A stretch of 64,000 bases of DNA, taken from NCBI GenBank assembly GCA_029168955.1, contig JAPDOI010000358.1:672368-736367 (forward strand), in the 5' to 3' direction. The stretch's first letter is position 1. Each line of letters starts with the position of its first letter. Positions 1-10,884 of this stretch are shown here, piece after piece. The translations under genes were made by a program, and so were the position numbers. The notes under the pieces are model-generated. The model did no database searches and had not been told where the DNA came from. It saw only the letters and a program-made list of their open reading frames with translations. Source of the DNA: Aplectana chamaeleonis (lineage: Eukaryota > Nematoda > Chromadorea > Rhabditida > Cosmocercidae).

Positions 1-890
1 GAAGGTGATCTCAAGTACTCAATTCTCCGGATATCAATTTTGGAAGCCTAAAGGGTGATCCTTACTGCACATCACGAGGAAAGATGTCTTATATGGCCGA
101 GGCGAGGATGATTCCTTTGTTGCGTACCTTGGCGAGGTTGGCATCCTTGCTGCGAGCCATTACAAGGATCTCAACTTTAGCTACGGTAGGAAGAGGCGGT
201 GGCTCAAAAACTCTCTTCATTTGAATAACGTGCTGCTGCTAGCAACGCATGTAATGAGGGGTCGCGCTCCGGGCCAACATCGAGCTGAACCCCTCGTCGG
301 ACAACATGTGCTGCTAGCTGCAGCACAAGCTGCCGTTGAGAAGTGGTCGAAACCAACCCAGCATGCGTTCGCAGCACGTGCTGCTGAAAACGAGGAATTT
401 GGGGCTATGGCGTGCGAATCCTATAGCGCTGAAGTTGAATCCCGCGAGTGAGTGAGTAGCTAGAGAGACGAAGAGGGAAAGTTCCTACCTCTCTGGCCCC
501 TCAATCGGAGGGCTCGATTGTAACAAAGTATGGTATTTATGCATGAAAGGGTAATGGCCAGCCAATAGTTCAGCGGTTCAAAAAAAAATTGTGATAAAGA
601 GTCGTAAAGGCAAGCTGTGATGCTTTTCCACTGAGATGAGACTGATAACCACGGTTCGACTGCATGATAACACCACTTACTCAGCCGCGCAACAGTATCT
701 AAAGTATGCCTTCTGTAGCCGCCAAGGTCAAGCCCACGTTGGGATCCTTCTGTGCGTTGATGGAGGAGGAGGGCGCATACCGTGTGACGGTTGGAAGGAA
801 CGGGACATCCATGCAAGCTATCAGGATTATACTCACGCTGTGATCATCGCAGAGGTACCCGCGGCTTTGTGCGCTGGTGAGGCGTGACCA
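1..890. other. No recognised gene
   Basis: Only short open frames without recognisable motifs are present, for example 221-451 on the plus strand. I see no splice-supported coding exon, tandem array or transposon terminus that I can support. Confidence 0.4.
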
Positions 891-892
891 TT

Positions 893-1019
893 CACTTTGT
901 AGTACTATATTTTCTTCCGTTTCCGAGCCAAAAAAAAAACGGAAACGGAACGGAACAGCTCAAAAAGTACCGGAAATACGGAAACGGAATCGGAAACGGA
1001 ACAGTTCCGCACAGCCCTG
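893..1019 (-). mobile_element. hAT-like terminus with TTTCCG array
   Basis: Read on the minus strand from 1019, the sequence starts CAGGGCTGTGCGGAAC and runs into an array of TTTCCG/TTCCG units ending in a poly-T stretch near 930. The outer 12 bases match the ends at 6705, 12501 and 22556. No opposite terminus or target duplication was found (flank at 1020-1027 is GTCCGCAC), so this is a solo or decayed copy. Assignment to hAT is by analogy with the 22556 element. Confidence 0.5.
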
Positions 1020-1027
1020 GTCCGCAC

Positions 1028-2160
1028 TTCTGTCGGACACACAGCGCGATGATATCGAGCAACCACAACTTGTACGCGATCAGTTCTACTTGGGTTTTCG
1101 CTCGCGGTAGAAACGGTTCCTGAGCACGATAAGTACTATTCGAAAATTGTTGTGCGCGATAAGTCCGCCCCATTGCCTGAGTTACCGTCCGTTTTTCCTC
1201 GCACTTTCGTTCTTAATCTTCTTAGAGGGACCCAAAGCTTACGTTTTAGTCAAAAAAACGTGCAACTTTTTCTTCGTGAACACTGCCTTTAAAACTCGTC
1301 CCGGTTTTGTCCCGGTTTTCGGGGTAAAACCGGGAAAAGATTTAAGGTCCTTAATTCACATTATTATCGAACCTTTTGATGTTCTAGTGTTTGGCAGATT
1401 CTCCTCTTTCTCACGATATTCTTTGCTCTCATGTTTGAGGCTACTTTTGATCAACTAGGTTCGTTTGAATGAACCTTGTCTTGGCTAAATATTTGCACCC
1501 GCTCCAACTTTGTTTATTCACATTCAATTTCTTAAATGAAGACATCCAAAATGGAGTACCTTCACCAACTCTCATCTCCTTCAGTTTCAAGCCTTTTCTC
1601 CTCCCCATTCTGTAATAAAATACATTTTTTTATTAATATTGTGTGCGCGTCCACTGCCGTGTGCGCTGTTTAGCTGCGTACAAACACGATATCGCACGGC
1701 AAGCCGAGTCTCTAATGGATTGCGGCATTCTAGGAGGATAAAACTCGGGTTTTAAACTCCCTACGCATCACATGAATCCTAGCATGGTTCCACAACACAA
1801 AATAGTTTCGATTTCCACATCAAAACAATCAAGCACAGATTAACTAAGCCTTCATAGATTGATGAAAACATTCGACAGAAAACATTAATTATTGCAATAG
1901 TACTAGATCTGAAGTTGTTTGTAATTGTTAAACTGCTTTGAAAAGAGAACTGTTTTCTTTTTCGCCATAACTTACCGTCTTACTAACAAATTTCCTCATG
2001 GGATTGTTTTGAAGTTTAGAAATTACACTACCTTTTTTGTTGACATTTTCGGAATTTTCTCTATTCAGTGCCTTTTTTGTATTCTTGTTTATCAGACAAG
2101 GAAGTCAAAATCATGGCTGTTGCGCTCGACTTCTCGGAAAACAGCCAATTTCGATTTCCA
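1028..2160. other. Intergenic; one solo TTAA-MITE end
   Basis: No gene is recognised. At 1273-1293 there is a right end of the TTAA MITE superfamily (GTGAACACTGCC followed by TTTAAA) without an obvious partner. The rest is AT-rich sequence with short open frames. Confidence 0.4.
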
Positions 2161-2162
2161 GT

Positions 2163-2241
2163 CAGGGGGGTGCCTAAAAATTACCGACCTAAGGGGGGTG
2201 CATATTCAAAATCGCCATGCCGGGACGTGTGCCCAGCCCTG
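2163..2241 (-). mobile_element. Possible hAT-like terminus
   Basis: On the minus strand from 2241 the sequence begins CAGGGCTGGGCACACG, close to the CAGGGCTGGGCGGAAC end at 63910. At 2163 a plus-strand CAGGGGGGTGCC could be the other end of a very short element, but the flanking 8-mers do not match. AGGGGGGTGC occurs twice here, about 30 bases apart. Confidence 0.3.
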
Positions 2242-2249
2242 GTCGCGAC

Positions 2250-3763
2250 CCAATCGATTTGGGTCCCCGTATCATAATCTCGCCGCGCCACGATAAAACT
2301 TTAAAAAAGGCACATATGTGCACCGAGTTCACGCCAACGTGAAATAAAGAACGCAAGGTACGATCCGTGCCGACTGCACCTAAGGAAGCGGAATCTATCT
2401 GACGACAAAAATGAGAAAGAAGTTGTGTCTTCCGAAAAACAGACCGAATAAACGAATACATATGCTCTGTTTCAAAAAATTTTGAATGAGTGATTTCTAA
2501 ATAATTTCTTTCCTGAAATAGATGAGGACTGGAATGATCCGATTTTCAGATCGGATGATACCAAAATCATATAAAAGAGATGAATAAACTCAAAGCACGG
2601 TGGGGTATGCCTTTTCAGTTCGGAGTTCTACTACACTATGATCTATGGTATGAAAAAGTGTTTCTGCGTCTTTCTCGCAGAAAACGTAAAGGCCAAAAGA
2701 AACATCATGAGAAAATCCAACAATATTACCTCTTGGACGAATTGAAACCAATGAAGGCAAGAAGTTGCTGATGGAGTGGAACGATTGGAGCCGGTACTTG
2801 CTCAGGCTCTGTCTCTTCAACCTCACTATGATCACCTTCTGAGAGCGATCTGAAGCACTGATGCTTTGAAGAATGGAGTCCTGCGTGTTATTTATCCACA
2901 CATACGCAGCCACTTCATACATACGCAGCCCATAATGAGACTGTCCGCCTACACGGTCAGCATGCGTGTCGATTGGCAGACGCAAAGCTATTTTTGGGAC
3001 GAGCCTTCCCACTGCTGCAAACAGCTAACTGGCATATTATTCACTATTCCTCTAATTTTTCTGATAATCGATTCACAAGTTAGAAAAACTCCTTCACGAC
3101 TGCCGCACCACTCACACTCATGCACACACACACCGATCGCGTGGGCGGGCAGTTTCCTTCGGACGGACTTCACACGTGTTACTTATGAACGCATTGGAAC
3201 CGGAACACAAAAATTCTTACGGACCCCAAAGAGGGCACAAATCCTCGGGCAGAGCGAGGCAGTGGGAGACCATTGGTTGATTTAGCATGCGTATCCTCGT
3301 CCTAAACGTTTCGAATGAAGTTTTTAGAAATCTAATCAAGATATATGTATTTTCTCGTGTCGATGAAATTGTTTATGTATTGTTGATGAAGAATTGCTCG
3401 TCACTTCTGTACCTTCTCCCACAGTTTGCATCATCATGTATTCCTGGGACGCGCAGCCTCTACGTACATATTCCCACATTACGCGCCTCTAGCAAGGGGA
3501 GATCGATTGTCAGAGTGACCACTCCAAAGTAATTGTACTTTTCCAGAATTATTTTTAACGTGAAATGCGAATATACTCTCCTCAACCGCCTAGACACTTT
3601 GAAAGGAGTTATAGACGTTTTTCCACGCTTCGTAGCAAATAAGGGGTACTCAGAACTCTTGAAACATGTTACGAACACCTTATCAAACATGTCACGCAAG
3701 TCTTCGGTAACATGAAAGCTGTCCCTATGAGCGACCGATAGGTGTTCGTAAGGATGAAAGAAT
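2250..3763. other. No recognised gene
   Basis: Open frames such as 2590-3012 (minus) and 2866-3285 (plus) overlap on opposite strands and lack recognisable motifs or start context. I regard the stretch as intergenic or old repeat. Confidence 0.35.
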
Positions 3764-4047
3764 CTCAGGCAAACCATCGCTCCGAGAGGTACCGGAGAGC
3801 TACTCGAGCGGCGCTGCCTCTCCGCTCCGAGCGAAAATTAGCCATCTACTCGGGCCACAGCAGCCGCTTTCCGGGCCACAGCAGTATCGCTCGGAGCGAT
3901 CTTCGGTCCCAACTGGCACTGCGGTCTCTGTTCGGGCGATTTTCAAAAATTTCCTAATTGCTAAATTTTCTTTATTTCCGCCTCTTCTGGAGAGGATTAA
4001 GCCTGTTAAGAGGATAAGGCACCTGTTACAGCCTGTGGGTCAGGAGG

Positions 4048-4158
4048 TTAATCCTGCCACAGGCCGCAACAAGGATACCATCCCAGCATGATCCGCAATG
4101 AGGAAGCATTCCCCACCGCGGGCCATGGAGGATCCCCTCGGCCGCCAAAAATTGTCAT
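4048..4158 (-). CDS. 36-residue open frame inside foldback copy 1
   Basis: The frame starts MTIFGGRGDPPWPAVG and ends in CCGLWQD. It has the same length in copy 2 (5010-5120), with three base differences between copies: one silent, one K/N, one G/D. It lies downstream of a TATA-like box and upstream of AATAAA. No known family. The copies are too similar for conservation to prove coding, so this is a candidate only. Confidence 0.25.
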   Translation of the reverse strand: MTIFGGRGDPPWPAVGNASSLRIMLGWYPCCGLWQD

Positions 4159-4235
4159 CCTGAGAAGTGATCGGAGGCCCCCTCTCAAGAGTGGCCTCGA
4201 AAGGCCAACTACCCGTCTACACGAGGCGAGCCGCC

Positions 4236-4312
4236 TTTTATACCCGCAGGATTGGTTGTTCTTTGAGTGATAACGTGGCTCGCACGTTATCACTCAAAGA
4301 ACAGCCAATCCC
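4236..4312 (-). promoter_or_regulatory. Hairpin with CCAAT and TATA-like boxes (copy 1)
   Basis: Arms of about 28 bases (GATTGGTTGTTCTTTGAGTG and its complement) surround a 7-base loop. On the minus strand the outer arm gives CCAATCCTGCGGGTATAAAA, that is a CCAAT box followed by TATAAAA. The opposite arm also carries ATTGG/CCAAT, so the hairpin could sit between divergent promoters. Promoter function is inferred from motifs only. Confidence 0.4.
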
Positions 4313-4856
4313 GCGTCTCTCTATCTCTGGCGATGGCACCGCTGTGGCCCCGAGAGCGACCGGAGAGCGACCGAGGGGCGAACTGGCACCGGACAGGGAC
4401 TGCGGTGCCAGCTGGCCCCTCAGCCGCTGTCCGGGCGATGAAGTCATAATTGGGAGGAGCCGGTCCCGCTCGGAGCGATGGTTTGCCTGAGATGCTGCTC
4501 AGCAAGCGCGCTAAAAGGCACTGTCCACGATAAAACTCGCATTCTTATTTACTTCAAGAATTGAAAGGGTGGTGGGTCATGGCAACATTAGCGTCGAAAA
4601 CAACGAACAAAAACGGGCCCAGAAAAACTCTATAAGGCCCTGATTCGGCTCGCGCAATGCCTTCTGCAAGCAAAAAAGCTCAGGCAAACCCTCGCTCCGA
4701 GCGGGACCGGCTCCTCCCAATTATGACGTCATCGCCCGGACAGCGGCCGAGGGGCCAACTGGCACCGCGGTCCCTGTCCGGTGCCAGTTCGCCCCTCGGT
4801 CGCTCTCCGGTCGCTCTCGGGGCCACAGCGGTGCCATCGCCAGAGATAGAGACGCG

Positions 4857-4933
4857 GGATTGGTTGTTCTTTTGAGTGATAACGTGCGAGGACACGTTAT
4901 CACTCAAGAACAACCAATCCTGCGGGTATAAAA
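4857..4933 (+). promoter_or_regulatory. Hairpin with CCAAT and TATA-like boxes (copy 2)
   Basis: The hairpin arm ends in CAACCAATCC, followed by TGCGGGTATAAAAG. CCAAT-to-TATA spacing is about 11 bases. The arrangement is kept between the two copies. Promoter activity is an inference. Confidence 0.4.
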
Positions 4934-5009
4934 GACGGCTCGCCTCGTGTAGACGGGTAGTTGGCCTTTCAGCGCCACTCTTGAGAGGTGACCTCGGATC
5001 ACTCTCAGG

Positions 5010-5120
5010 ATGACAATTTTTGGCGGCCGAGGGGATCCCCCATGGCCCGCGGTGGGGAAGGCTTCCTCATTGCGGATCATGCTGGGATGGTATCCTTGTT
5101 GCGGCCTGTGGCAGGGTTAA
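5010..5120 (+). CDS. 36-residue open frame inside foldback copy 2
   Basis: ATG at 5010, TAA at 5118. Differs from the copy-1 peptide at two residues. It sits about 75 bases after the TATA-like box and 70 before AATAAA, consistent with a tiny mRNA, but no homology is recognised. Confidence 0.25.
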   Translation: MTIFGGRGDPPWPAVGKASSLRIMLGWYPCCGLWQG

Positions 5121-5543
5121 CCTCCTGACCCACAGGCTGTAACAGGTATCTTATCCTCTTAACAGGCTTTATCCTCTCCAGAAGAGGCGGAAATAAAGGA
5201 AAAAATAGCAATTACGAAATTTTGAAAATCGCCCGAACAGAGACCGCAGTGCCAGTTGGGACCGAAGATCGCCCGAGCGATACTGCTGGGGCCCGGAGAG
5301 CGGCTGCTGTGGCCCGAGTAGATGGCTAATTTTCGCTCGGAGCGGAGAGGCAGCGCCGCTCGAGTAGCTCTCCGGTACCGCTCGGAGCGATGGTTTGCCT
5401 GAGAGGCTACGCGAGATGAACTAGGGCCTTATAGGACTCGTCTAGAACCGTTTTTTCGTTTTTTCGACGCTTATGTTGCCATGAGCCCATCGATTTTTGA
5501 CGAAAACAGGAAGACGAATTTTATCGTGAACACTGCCTCAAAA

Positions 5544-6696
5544 GTGCTGGTAGGAGCTGGCCGCATAAACTGCTGTGTTTCGCTGCCTTACTCTCGCTAC
5601 AGAACTGGGGTGGAATTCACGAAACGTGGATTCGCCCCTTAGGAGAGCTGAGGCCAGCCAGCATCTCTCCCATAGCAAAAACCCTCTTCGTGGAGGGGTT
5701 GATGTCGGTTTGCACGGAGTTGATGTTGCTTCCTCCACACGGCCACGACACGAACGTACGACATCTCGGCAGCTTGCGAGATCGGTCATGGACAAAGCTC
5801 CCACTACATTTTGGTGTAAAATTCGACTCTGGTCAAGTTTTTCAACTTCAGATAAATGCTTTGCGATATAGGTAGAGTTAATCTTTCGAACGATGTATAT
5901 ACCACTCGTAATCGAAAGGCCACAGACCGAAAAGGAAAATTTTGTGTACCTCCACTAGGTGCTGGACTTTTTTAACAGCAATATTTAGGCTGATGCCTGC
6001 TTACAAAATGCTTGCCCTCCTAAACTCTAAGCATAGGGATTCACTAGCTGACGATCCAGAACTGTGTTTTAAACCCTTCGACCAGTTTGTATTACAAGAA
6101 AAGGACAAGTTTCTTCGTCAGCCTGTTCAAAAACTAGATTAAGTAATGGAGCACAAAAAAACTGTTAGATGCTGACACAAATTGACTGTTTGTCCACGAT
6201 CAACCGCGAAAAAGAAGTAGAAGCTCAGCTTCAATGATTTTGGGGCATCATTGCCATATAGAATGTGTTGTTGAGGGAATTGCTGAACTCATGACGCCAC
6301 ATAACAAAAGCGAAAAACGACATGAATACCGGTATAAGGAAAAATGAACTCACCAAGTCATATGAGAAAAACATCAGGGAACTGAAACCGCGCCAAATCG
6401 ATCGCAGTGAGCGGACGCTGATTTTCGAAATGCCAGCCTAACGCTGTGGTAAGATGTTCGATGTTTGACGGCAACATGTTTAATCGCTTAACGACTGCAC
6501 CGCTTATCGCCTTTTTCGAAACCATGCGGCCGAAACATGTTCGTAAGCTGTACACGACGAAATAACACGTCGGAAGCATGTTGGGGGCATTTTATGCTGC
6601 TCGTATACTGTTTGAGAAGTTCTGAGTACCAGCCATTTGGCAACCTTTGGAATTCACAAAAGTCGCGTGGGAGCCAACATGTGTGGCAGCGCTACC
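5544..6696. other. No recognised gene
   Basis: Open frames 5575-5871 (plus) and 5538-5804 (minus) lie antisense to each other and show no motif. 5942-6142 (plus) and 6358-6579 (minus) are also unrecognised. Confidence 0.35.
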
Positions 6697-6704
6697 CTCA
6701 CGAA

Positions 6705-6830
6705 CAGGGGTGTGCGGCATTTGCCGTTTGCCGATTGCCTTTTGCCGTTTGCCGGCCATTTTTGGGGTTTGCCGTTGCCGTTTGCCGAAATTTTCGTCTG
6801 AAACGGCAAATTTTCGGCAAAAATCGTAAA
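6705..6830 (+). repeat. TTTGCCG array, left end
   Basis: After the CAGGGGTGTGCGGC terminus comes an array of TTTGCCG/TTGCCG units, including GGCCATTTTTGGGGTTTGCC, which recurs with one difference at 12435-12455 on the same strand. It ends in an inverted CGGCAAATTTTCGGC stretch. Confidence 0.7.
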
Positions 6831-7170
6831 ACAAAAGGATTTGCTCTGATGGCAGTTTTTGTATTGGTCAGCAATTCGAAGCTGCTACAAATAATTTTTT
6901 CGATAGTTCAAGCTGATGTAATGTGTAATTGTACCCATTAAATGGGTAACTGATGAGAATAAAAACTCTCCTATGAACTCTTGACGAATTAATGAGATGA
7001 GCTCATTCAAGTTCTAAGTTGTTTATGAGCCTCCAAATGTCTTTGTTCAATTGTGAAACTCTTAACCCCCTAGAAATGCTAAATTTGCAAAAAAAACCTT
7101 TTCCATTCAGATTCCTGCAAGTTCCAAGATTACAAAACCAAGTAGTATCAAAAAGGGGGGGGGGGAACAT
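6831..7170. other. AT-rich intergenic stretch
   Basis: No gene or repeat is recognised; a run of about 13 G lies at 7155-7165. Confidence 0.4.
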
Positions 7171-7659
7171 TTAAAGGTCGTGTTCACGATAATCTTTGAT
7201 TTTGAGATTAATTGCTGATTAGATTGTTTGGCCCTTGGGTAGAAGTGAAATGACCGAGAAATCGAGAAAAACTCACCAGAAGAGCACGAAATCCTCAAAT
7301 CTCACCCAGCCTATAAAGTTTTACAGGAACTGTTCGCTGCGACAAAAAATATTTCGTGGAACCGTCTTTTGCAATGCTCTACTCTCTGTTGCTTTGTACG
7401 TTCCGTCAGACCCTAACTAATACTGTTTTGCCTAGAATATTCTTCCGCTTTTCATTAGCCCCATTTTTTATCGGTGACAGCCACCGTGAACATTTTCATA
7501 AAATCGGACAACTAGTCTAGGCCAGAAAATAATGACACTGGAATACGACGTCTCAGTGCGTTTCTCGCTGTTTCGTCGTAATTTTGGTAACACTTGGCCA
7601 ACGCATTGTTTTGAGTGGAAAACTCGGGAACGAAAATCATCATAAACACTGCCTTTAAA
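7171..7659 (+). mobile_element. TTAA MITE family I, copy 1
   Basis: About 490 bp from TTAA (7171) through AGGTCGTGTTCACGATAATC to ATAAACACTGCC and TTTAAA (7654-7659). The whole length aligns by eye with 14215-14706 and, inverted, with 8021-9920. No coding capacity. TTAA target use resembles piggyBac-type insertion, but no transposase of that kind is present, so the superfamily is open. Confidence 0.75.
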
Positions 7660-7953
7660 CACATAAACCGGTTGAGAACTCGTATAAATCGGTCCGCCTA
7701 TAGCCGGTTGGTGGGCTGGTGGTCATAATTGGGACTGAAAGTTGATAAAATCTGCAAACACTTTGTCCGGCTTTTCTGAATTGCACAGTGTTCACAGCGG
7801 TCATTAGAGGCAAGGGTCAATAATATTTTCGATTTCGAGATCCATAGCTGAAACGAGGGGTTGAGTCAGTGGAACAGCTGAGTTTGTTAAGAAACGGTGT
7901 ATAGAGGAAAAAATGATAATAATTGCAATAATATACTGCCCCGAAACTTGAAC

Positions 7954-8019
7954 GTGGTGTGCTCGCCCCACCCACTTCCTCTGTAGCCACAGGGGAAGTG
8001 GGTGGTGCGAACACGCCAC
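7954..8019. repeat. Hairpin
   Basis: GTGCTCGCCCCACCCACTTC and GAAGTGGGTGGTGCGAACAC form a stem of about 20 bases with an 18-base loop. It directly precedes the TTTAAA that opens the next MITE. Confidence 0.55.
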
Positions 8020-8370
8020 ATTTAAAGGCAGTGTTCACGATGATTTCCGTCCCCGAGTTTTTCGCATAAAACAATGCGTTGGCCTTCAAGTGTTACCAAA
8101 ATTACGAAGAAACGGCGAGAAAAGCATTAAAACGTCGTATTTCAGCGACATTATTCTAAAACATGGACTGGTTGCCCGGTTGGATGAACATGTTCATAGT
8201 GGTTCTCAGCGGTGGAAAATTGGGCCAATCAAAAATAGATGAATAGTTTATGCAAAGCAGGATTAGTTAGGGTCCTAAGGAAAGAACGAAGCAATAGAGA
8301 GTAGAGCATTGCAAAGGACGGGTTCACAAAAGATTTCATTGTCACAACAAACAGTTCCTGCGATACTTAG

Positions 8371-8793
8371 AGGCGCACACCCTCAGATATGAATTTTGAG
8401 ATTTTCGTGTAATTGTGCAGAAGACCCCTCCTGTATAACGCGTGCCAAATGCGAGATCTCGATTCCTCCGAATAAGCGAGATATAAGCGAACACTACGGG
8501 CCAGACCCCCTCCAGCTACCACCACAGGCCCGACCCCATCCTGATTGTCGATCTCAATGGCGGCTACATGGATGGATGAGTTTCAACCGCCGCGACTGCG
8601 AATCAAGAAAAGTGCAGGCCTGAGACAACTCGTCCACCAAATGTTTGCCCTCAAAATACAGGCATTTTCAGAGAGCCATACCTCCGTTCGTAGGAAGTCT
8701 TGAACGATTTCGGAGATTCCGTTGCGATCAGAGTTTGACCCTCTTCAAGATAATGATACAAGCTAAAAAGTAATTTCCTGGGTGTCCTGTGCC
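8371..8793 (+). mobile_element. TTAA MITE family II, copy 1
   Basis: Left end AGGCGCACACCCTCAGATATG, right end GGGTGTCCTGTGCC. The inside includes the family II signature TAACGCGTGCCAAATGCGAG and GGCCAGACCCCC. Stands tail to tail with the next copy. Confidence 0.7.
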
Positions 8794-8809
8794 TAAAGGA
8801 CACCCAGAA

Positions 8810-9294
8810 AGGCACCGGACACCCAGAAAATTATTTTCTAGGTTTTATCCTTGTATTGGAGAGGGTCACACTCTGATCACAATGGTATTTCTGGAATCGT
8901 TCAAGACCTCCTACGAACGGAGATATGGCTCTCTGAAAATGCCTGTATTTTGAGGGCAAAAATTTGGTGGACGAGTTGTCTCAGGCCTGCACTTCTCTTG
9001 ATTCGCAGTCGCGGCACGAGAGCAAAACAGGATGAGGAGATAGATCGGAAAGGGAGTGAAGAACGACGACGCGGTTGGAAGTCATCCATCCATCTAGCCG
9101 CTATTGAGATCGAAAATTAGGAAGGGGGCCCAAGCCTGTGACGGTGGCTGGAGGGAATCGGGCCCGTGGTGGTCGCTTATATCTCGCTTATTTAGAGGAA
9201 TTGAGATCTCGCACTTGGCACGTGTTATACAGCAAGTGTCTTCTACACAATTACACCACAATCTCGAAAATCATATCTGAGGGTGTACTGTGCC
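8810..9294 (-). mobile_element. TTAA MITE family II, copy 2 (inverted)
   Basis: Starts GGCACCGGACACCCAG, ends GAGGGTGTACTGTGCC, then TTTAAA (9295-9300) shared with the next element. The join with copy 1 (8791-8812) contains a small rearrangement of the terminus. Confidence 0.7.
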
Positions 9295-9300
9295 TTTAAA

Positions 9301-9773
9301 TGCAGTGTTCACGATAAAAAATGTGTTTCAGTTTCCACTAGGAATGAGTAGTGGAGGGGCACAATGTAACGTTGACGTCGAAAGAACGCATGAAAACGAG
9401 CCAGGAAAGGCTCCAAAAGAGCCCGAAGTTGCCACTTCGAGAGCAAGGCAAACGCCAAAAGCGCAACACACGCCCACCGACGTGAACAAATGAATGCTCG
9501 AGATCGTGAGATGAGCGATGATTTCCAATCCTTAACTCCGTTCTTCCCTTTCTCAACTTCTCTCTTTACTCAGGTCAGATCGGCTGCAAAAAACGAAAGT
9601 TACAAGCCTTGGACAACTGGTCCACCATGTTTCCTTAGCTCAATTTCCGAGGGACCATAACTCCGTTCCCAGAAGGTCTTGCACGATTTCAGACACATCA
9701 TTGGAATCAGCATTAGGCGGTTTTCAAGATAGGCGGGAAAACAGAAAAGCGATTTTTATCGTGAATCCTGCCT
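9301..9773 (+). mobile_element. TTAA MITE family III, copy 1
   Basis: Starts TGCAGTGTTCACGATAAAAA, ends TTTATCGTGAATCCTGCC, then TTAA at 9774. Aligns inverted with 13736-14220 and 52680-53173. Non-coding. Confidence 0.7.
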
Positions 9774-9920
9774 TTAAGAGGCGAGGTGATACTTAGAAAG
9801 TTCATTCACTTATGACACGTTTTTCTCTATTTCTACGTCGTTTTGGTTCTACCCGAGGGCCACTTAATCAACATAGCGAAAAATCTCAAAATTGAAGATT
9901 ATCGTGAACACTGCTTTCAA

Positions 9921-10425
9921 GTTTGGAACCGTTTAGAGCGATTTATTGCTCGCTTTCAGCCGACATTGTTGTCGTAATAAGCCTCGTGCCGGCTTGTAGA
10001 CCGAATACACAGAAAGGGAAGCGCCTAAGAGCAGTCCGGCTGGCTAAACGCACTGCTCTCCAGCGACGTGAGCGCAGTGGCTTTCCGTCGCGCGCGTCGC
10101 ATGTAACAGTCGCATTGTCACCAGATTTTCTCATTCTGTGCAATCGATCAACGCGCCCTTCGGAGCACTTGATTTCCCGTGGAAATTCGAAGTATGCTTT
10201 TATTGTGAGCACTGCATACAACTAGACTAATCTCACTCCACTCCTGTAGCCTCACAAGTGGAACCATATCGAGTGAGCGACAAAGAGAATTCTGAGTGTA
10301 CTTTTTGCTACCTAAAGTAAAAATTGTGAGTGGCCCTGTCATGAGCTAGGTGTGGGCTGTCCACAAATGTCGACTTATCATCCAGCCTTGTTGATCTTGA
10401 TAGTGATTCCTATACAGATCACATA
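9921..10425. other. No recognised gene
   Basis: An open frame at 9923-10225 (plus) starts in the MITE end and shows no motif. GTGAGCACTGCATACAA near 10205 faintly resembles a TTAA-MITE right end. Confidence 0.35.
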
Positions 10426-10534
10426 TACAGTGCGTTTCATTGTTTATGAACAACCTACTTTTCAACTATATTATTCTCCAGCTTGACGCTGGGCATTTTT
10501 CTACTAACATTAGCGTATTCAGAGTGTCAAAAAA

Positions 10535-10741
<207 letters not shown>

Positions 10742-10884
10742 TACATGTCATCAGTATTTTACCTCTTTGAGAACTTTTTTTATAACAATTTATAACAAAT
10801 TTATCAATTTTCGACCGTTTCATTGTTTATGAACATTCAAGTTTCAAAACAATTTATTCTTCAAGCATAATAACTACGCACTAA

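Larger units (their letters stand above)
3764..4491 (-). mobile_element. 725-bp inverted-repeat element, copy 1
   Basis: Starts CTCAGGCAAACCATCGCTCC and ends with its reverse complement (about 25-bp terminal inverted repeats). A second copy lies in the opposite orientation at 4679-5403. Inside is a near-perfect hairpin (4249-4312). Reading minus from the hairpin come TATAAAA (4242-4236), a 36-codon open frame (4158-4048) and AATAAA (3976-3971), an arrangement like a compact pol II transcription unit. Target duplication is unclear (at best 2 bp, AT). The family is not recognised. Confidence 0.75.
4679..5403 (+). mobile_element. 725-bp inverted-repeat element, copy 2
   Basis: Same family as 3764-4491 in inverse orientation: starts CTCAGGCAAACCCTCGCTCC, ends CGATGGTTTGCCTGAG. 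Contains the same hairpin (4857-4920), TATAAAA (4927-4933), 36-codon frame (5010-5120) and AATAAA (5192-5197) in order on the plus strand. The 0.19-kb spacer between copies belongs mostly to the TTAA-type MITE. The inverted pair makes about 1.6 kb of potentially self-pairing DNA. Confidence 0.75.
4512..5543 (+). mobile_element. TTAA-type MITE interrupted by foldback copy 2
   Basis: Left end TAAAAGGCACTGTCCACGAT at 4512 and right end ATCGTGAACACTGCCTCAAAA at 5523-5543 form the termini. The outer halves are themselves an inverted repeat (CATGGCAACATTAGCGTCGA at left and the matching GCGTCGAAA complement at right). The 725-bp foldback element at 4679-5403 sits in the middle, so it inserted after this MITE. 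Confidence 0.65.
8021..9920 (-). mobile_element. TTAA MITE family I, copy 2, split by nested MITEs
   Basis: The right-end half (8021-8366) and left-end half (9778-9920) together make one inverted family I copy. The break is at a TTAA in the family sequence (GATACTTAAGAGGCG in the restored order of flanks). Three other MITEs (8371-9773) fill the gap, giving a clear order: family I first, then II and III. Confidence 0.65.
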
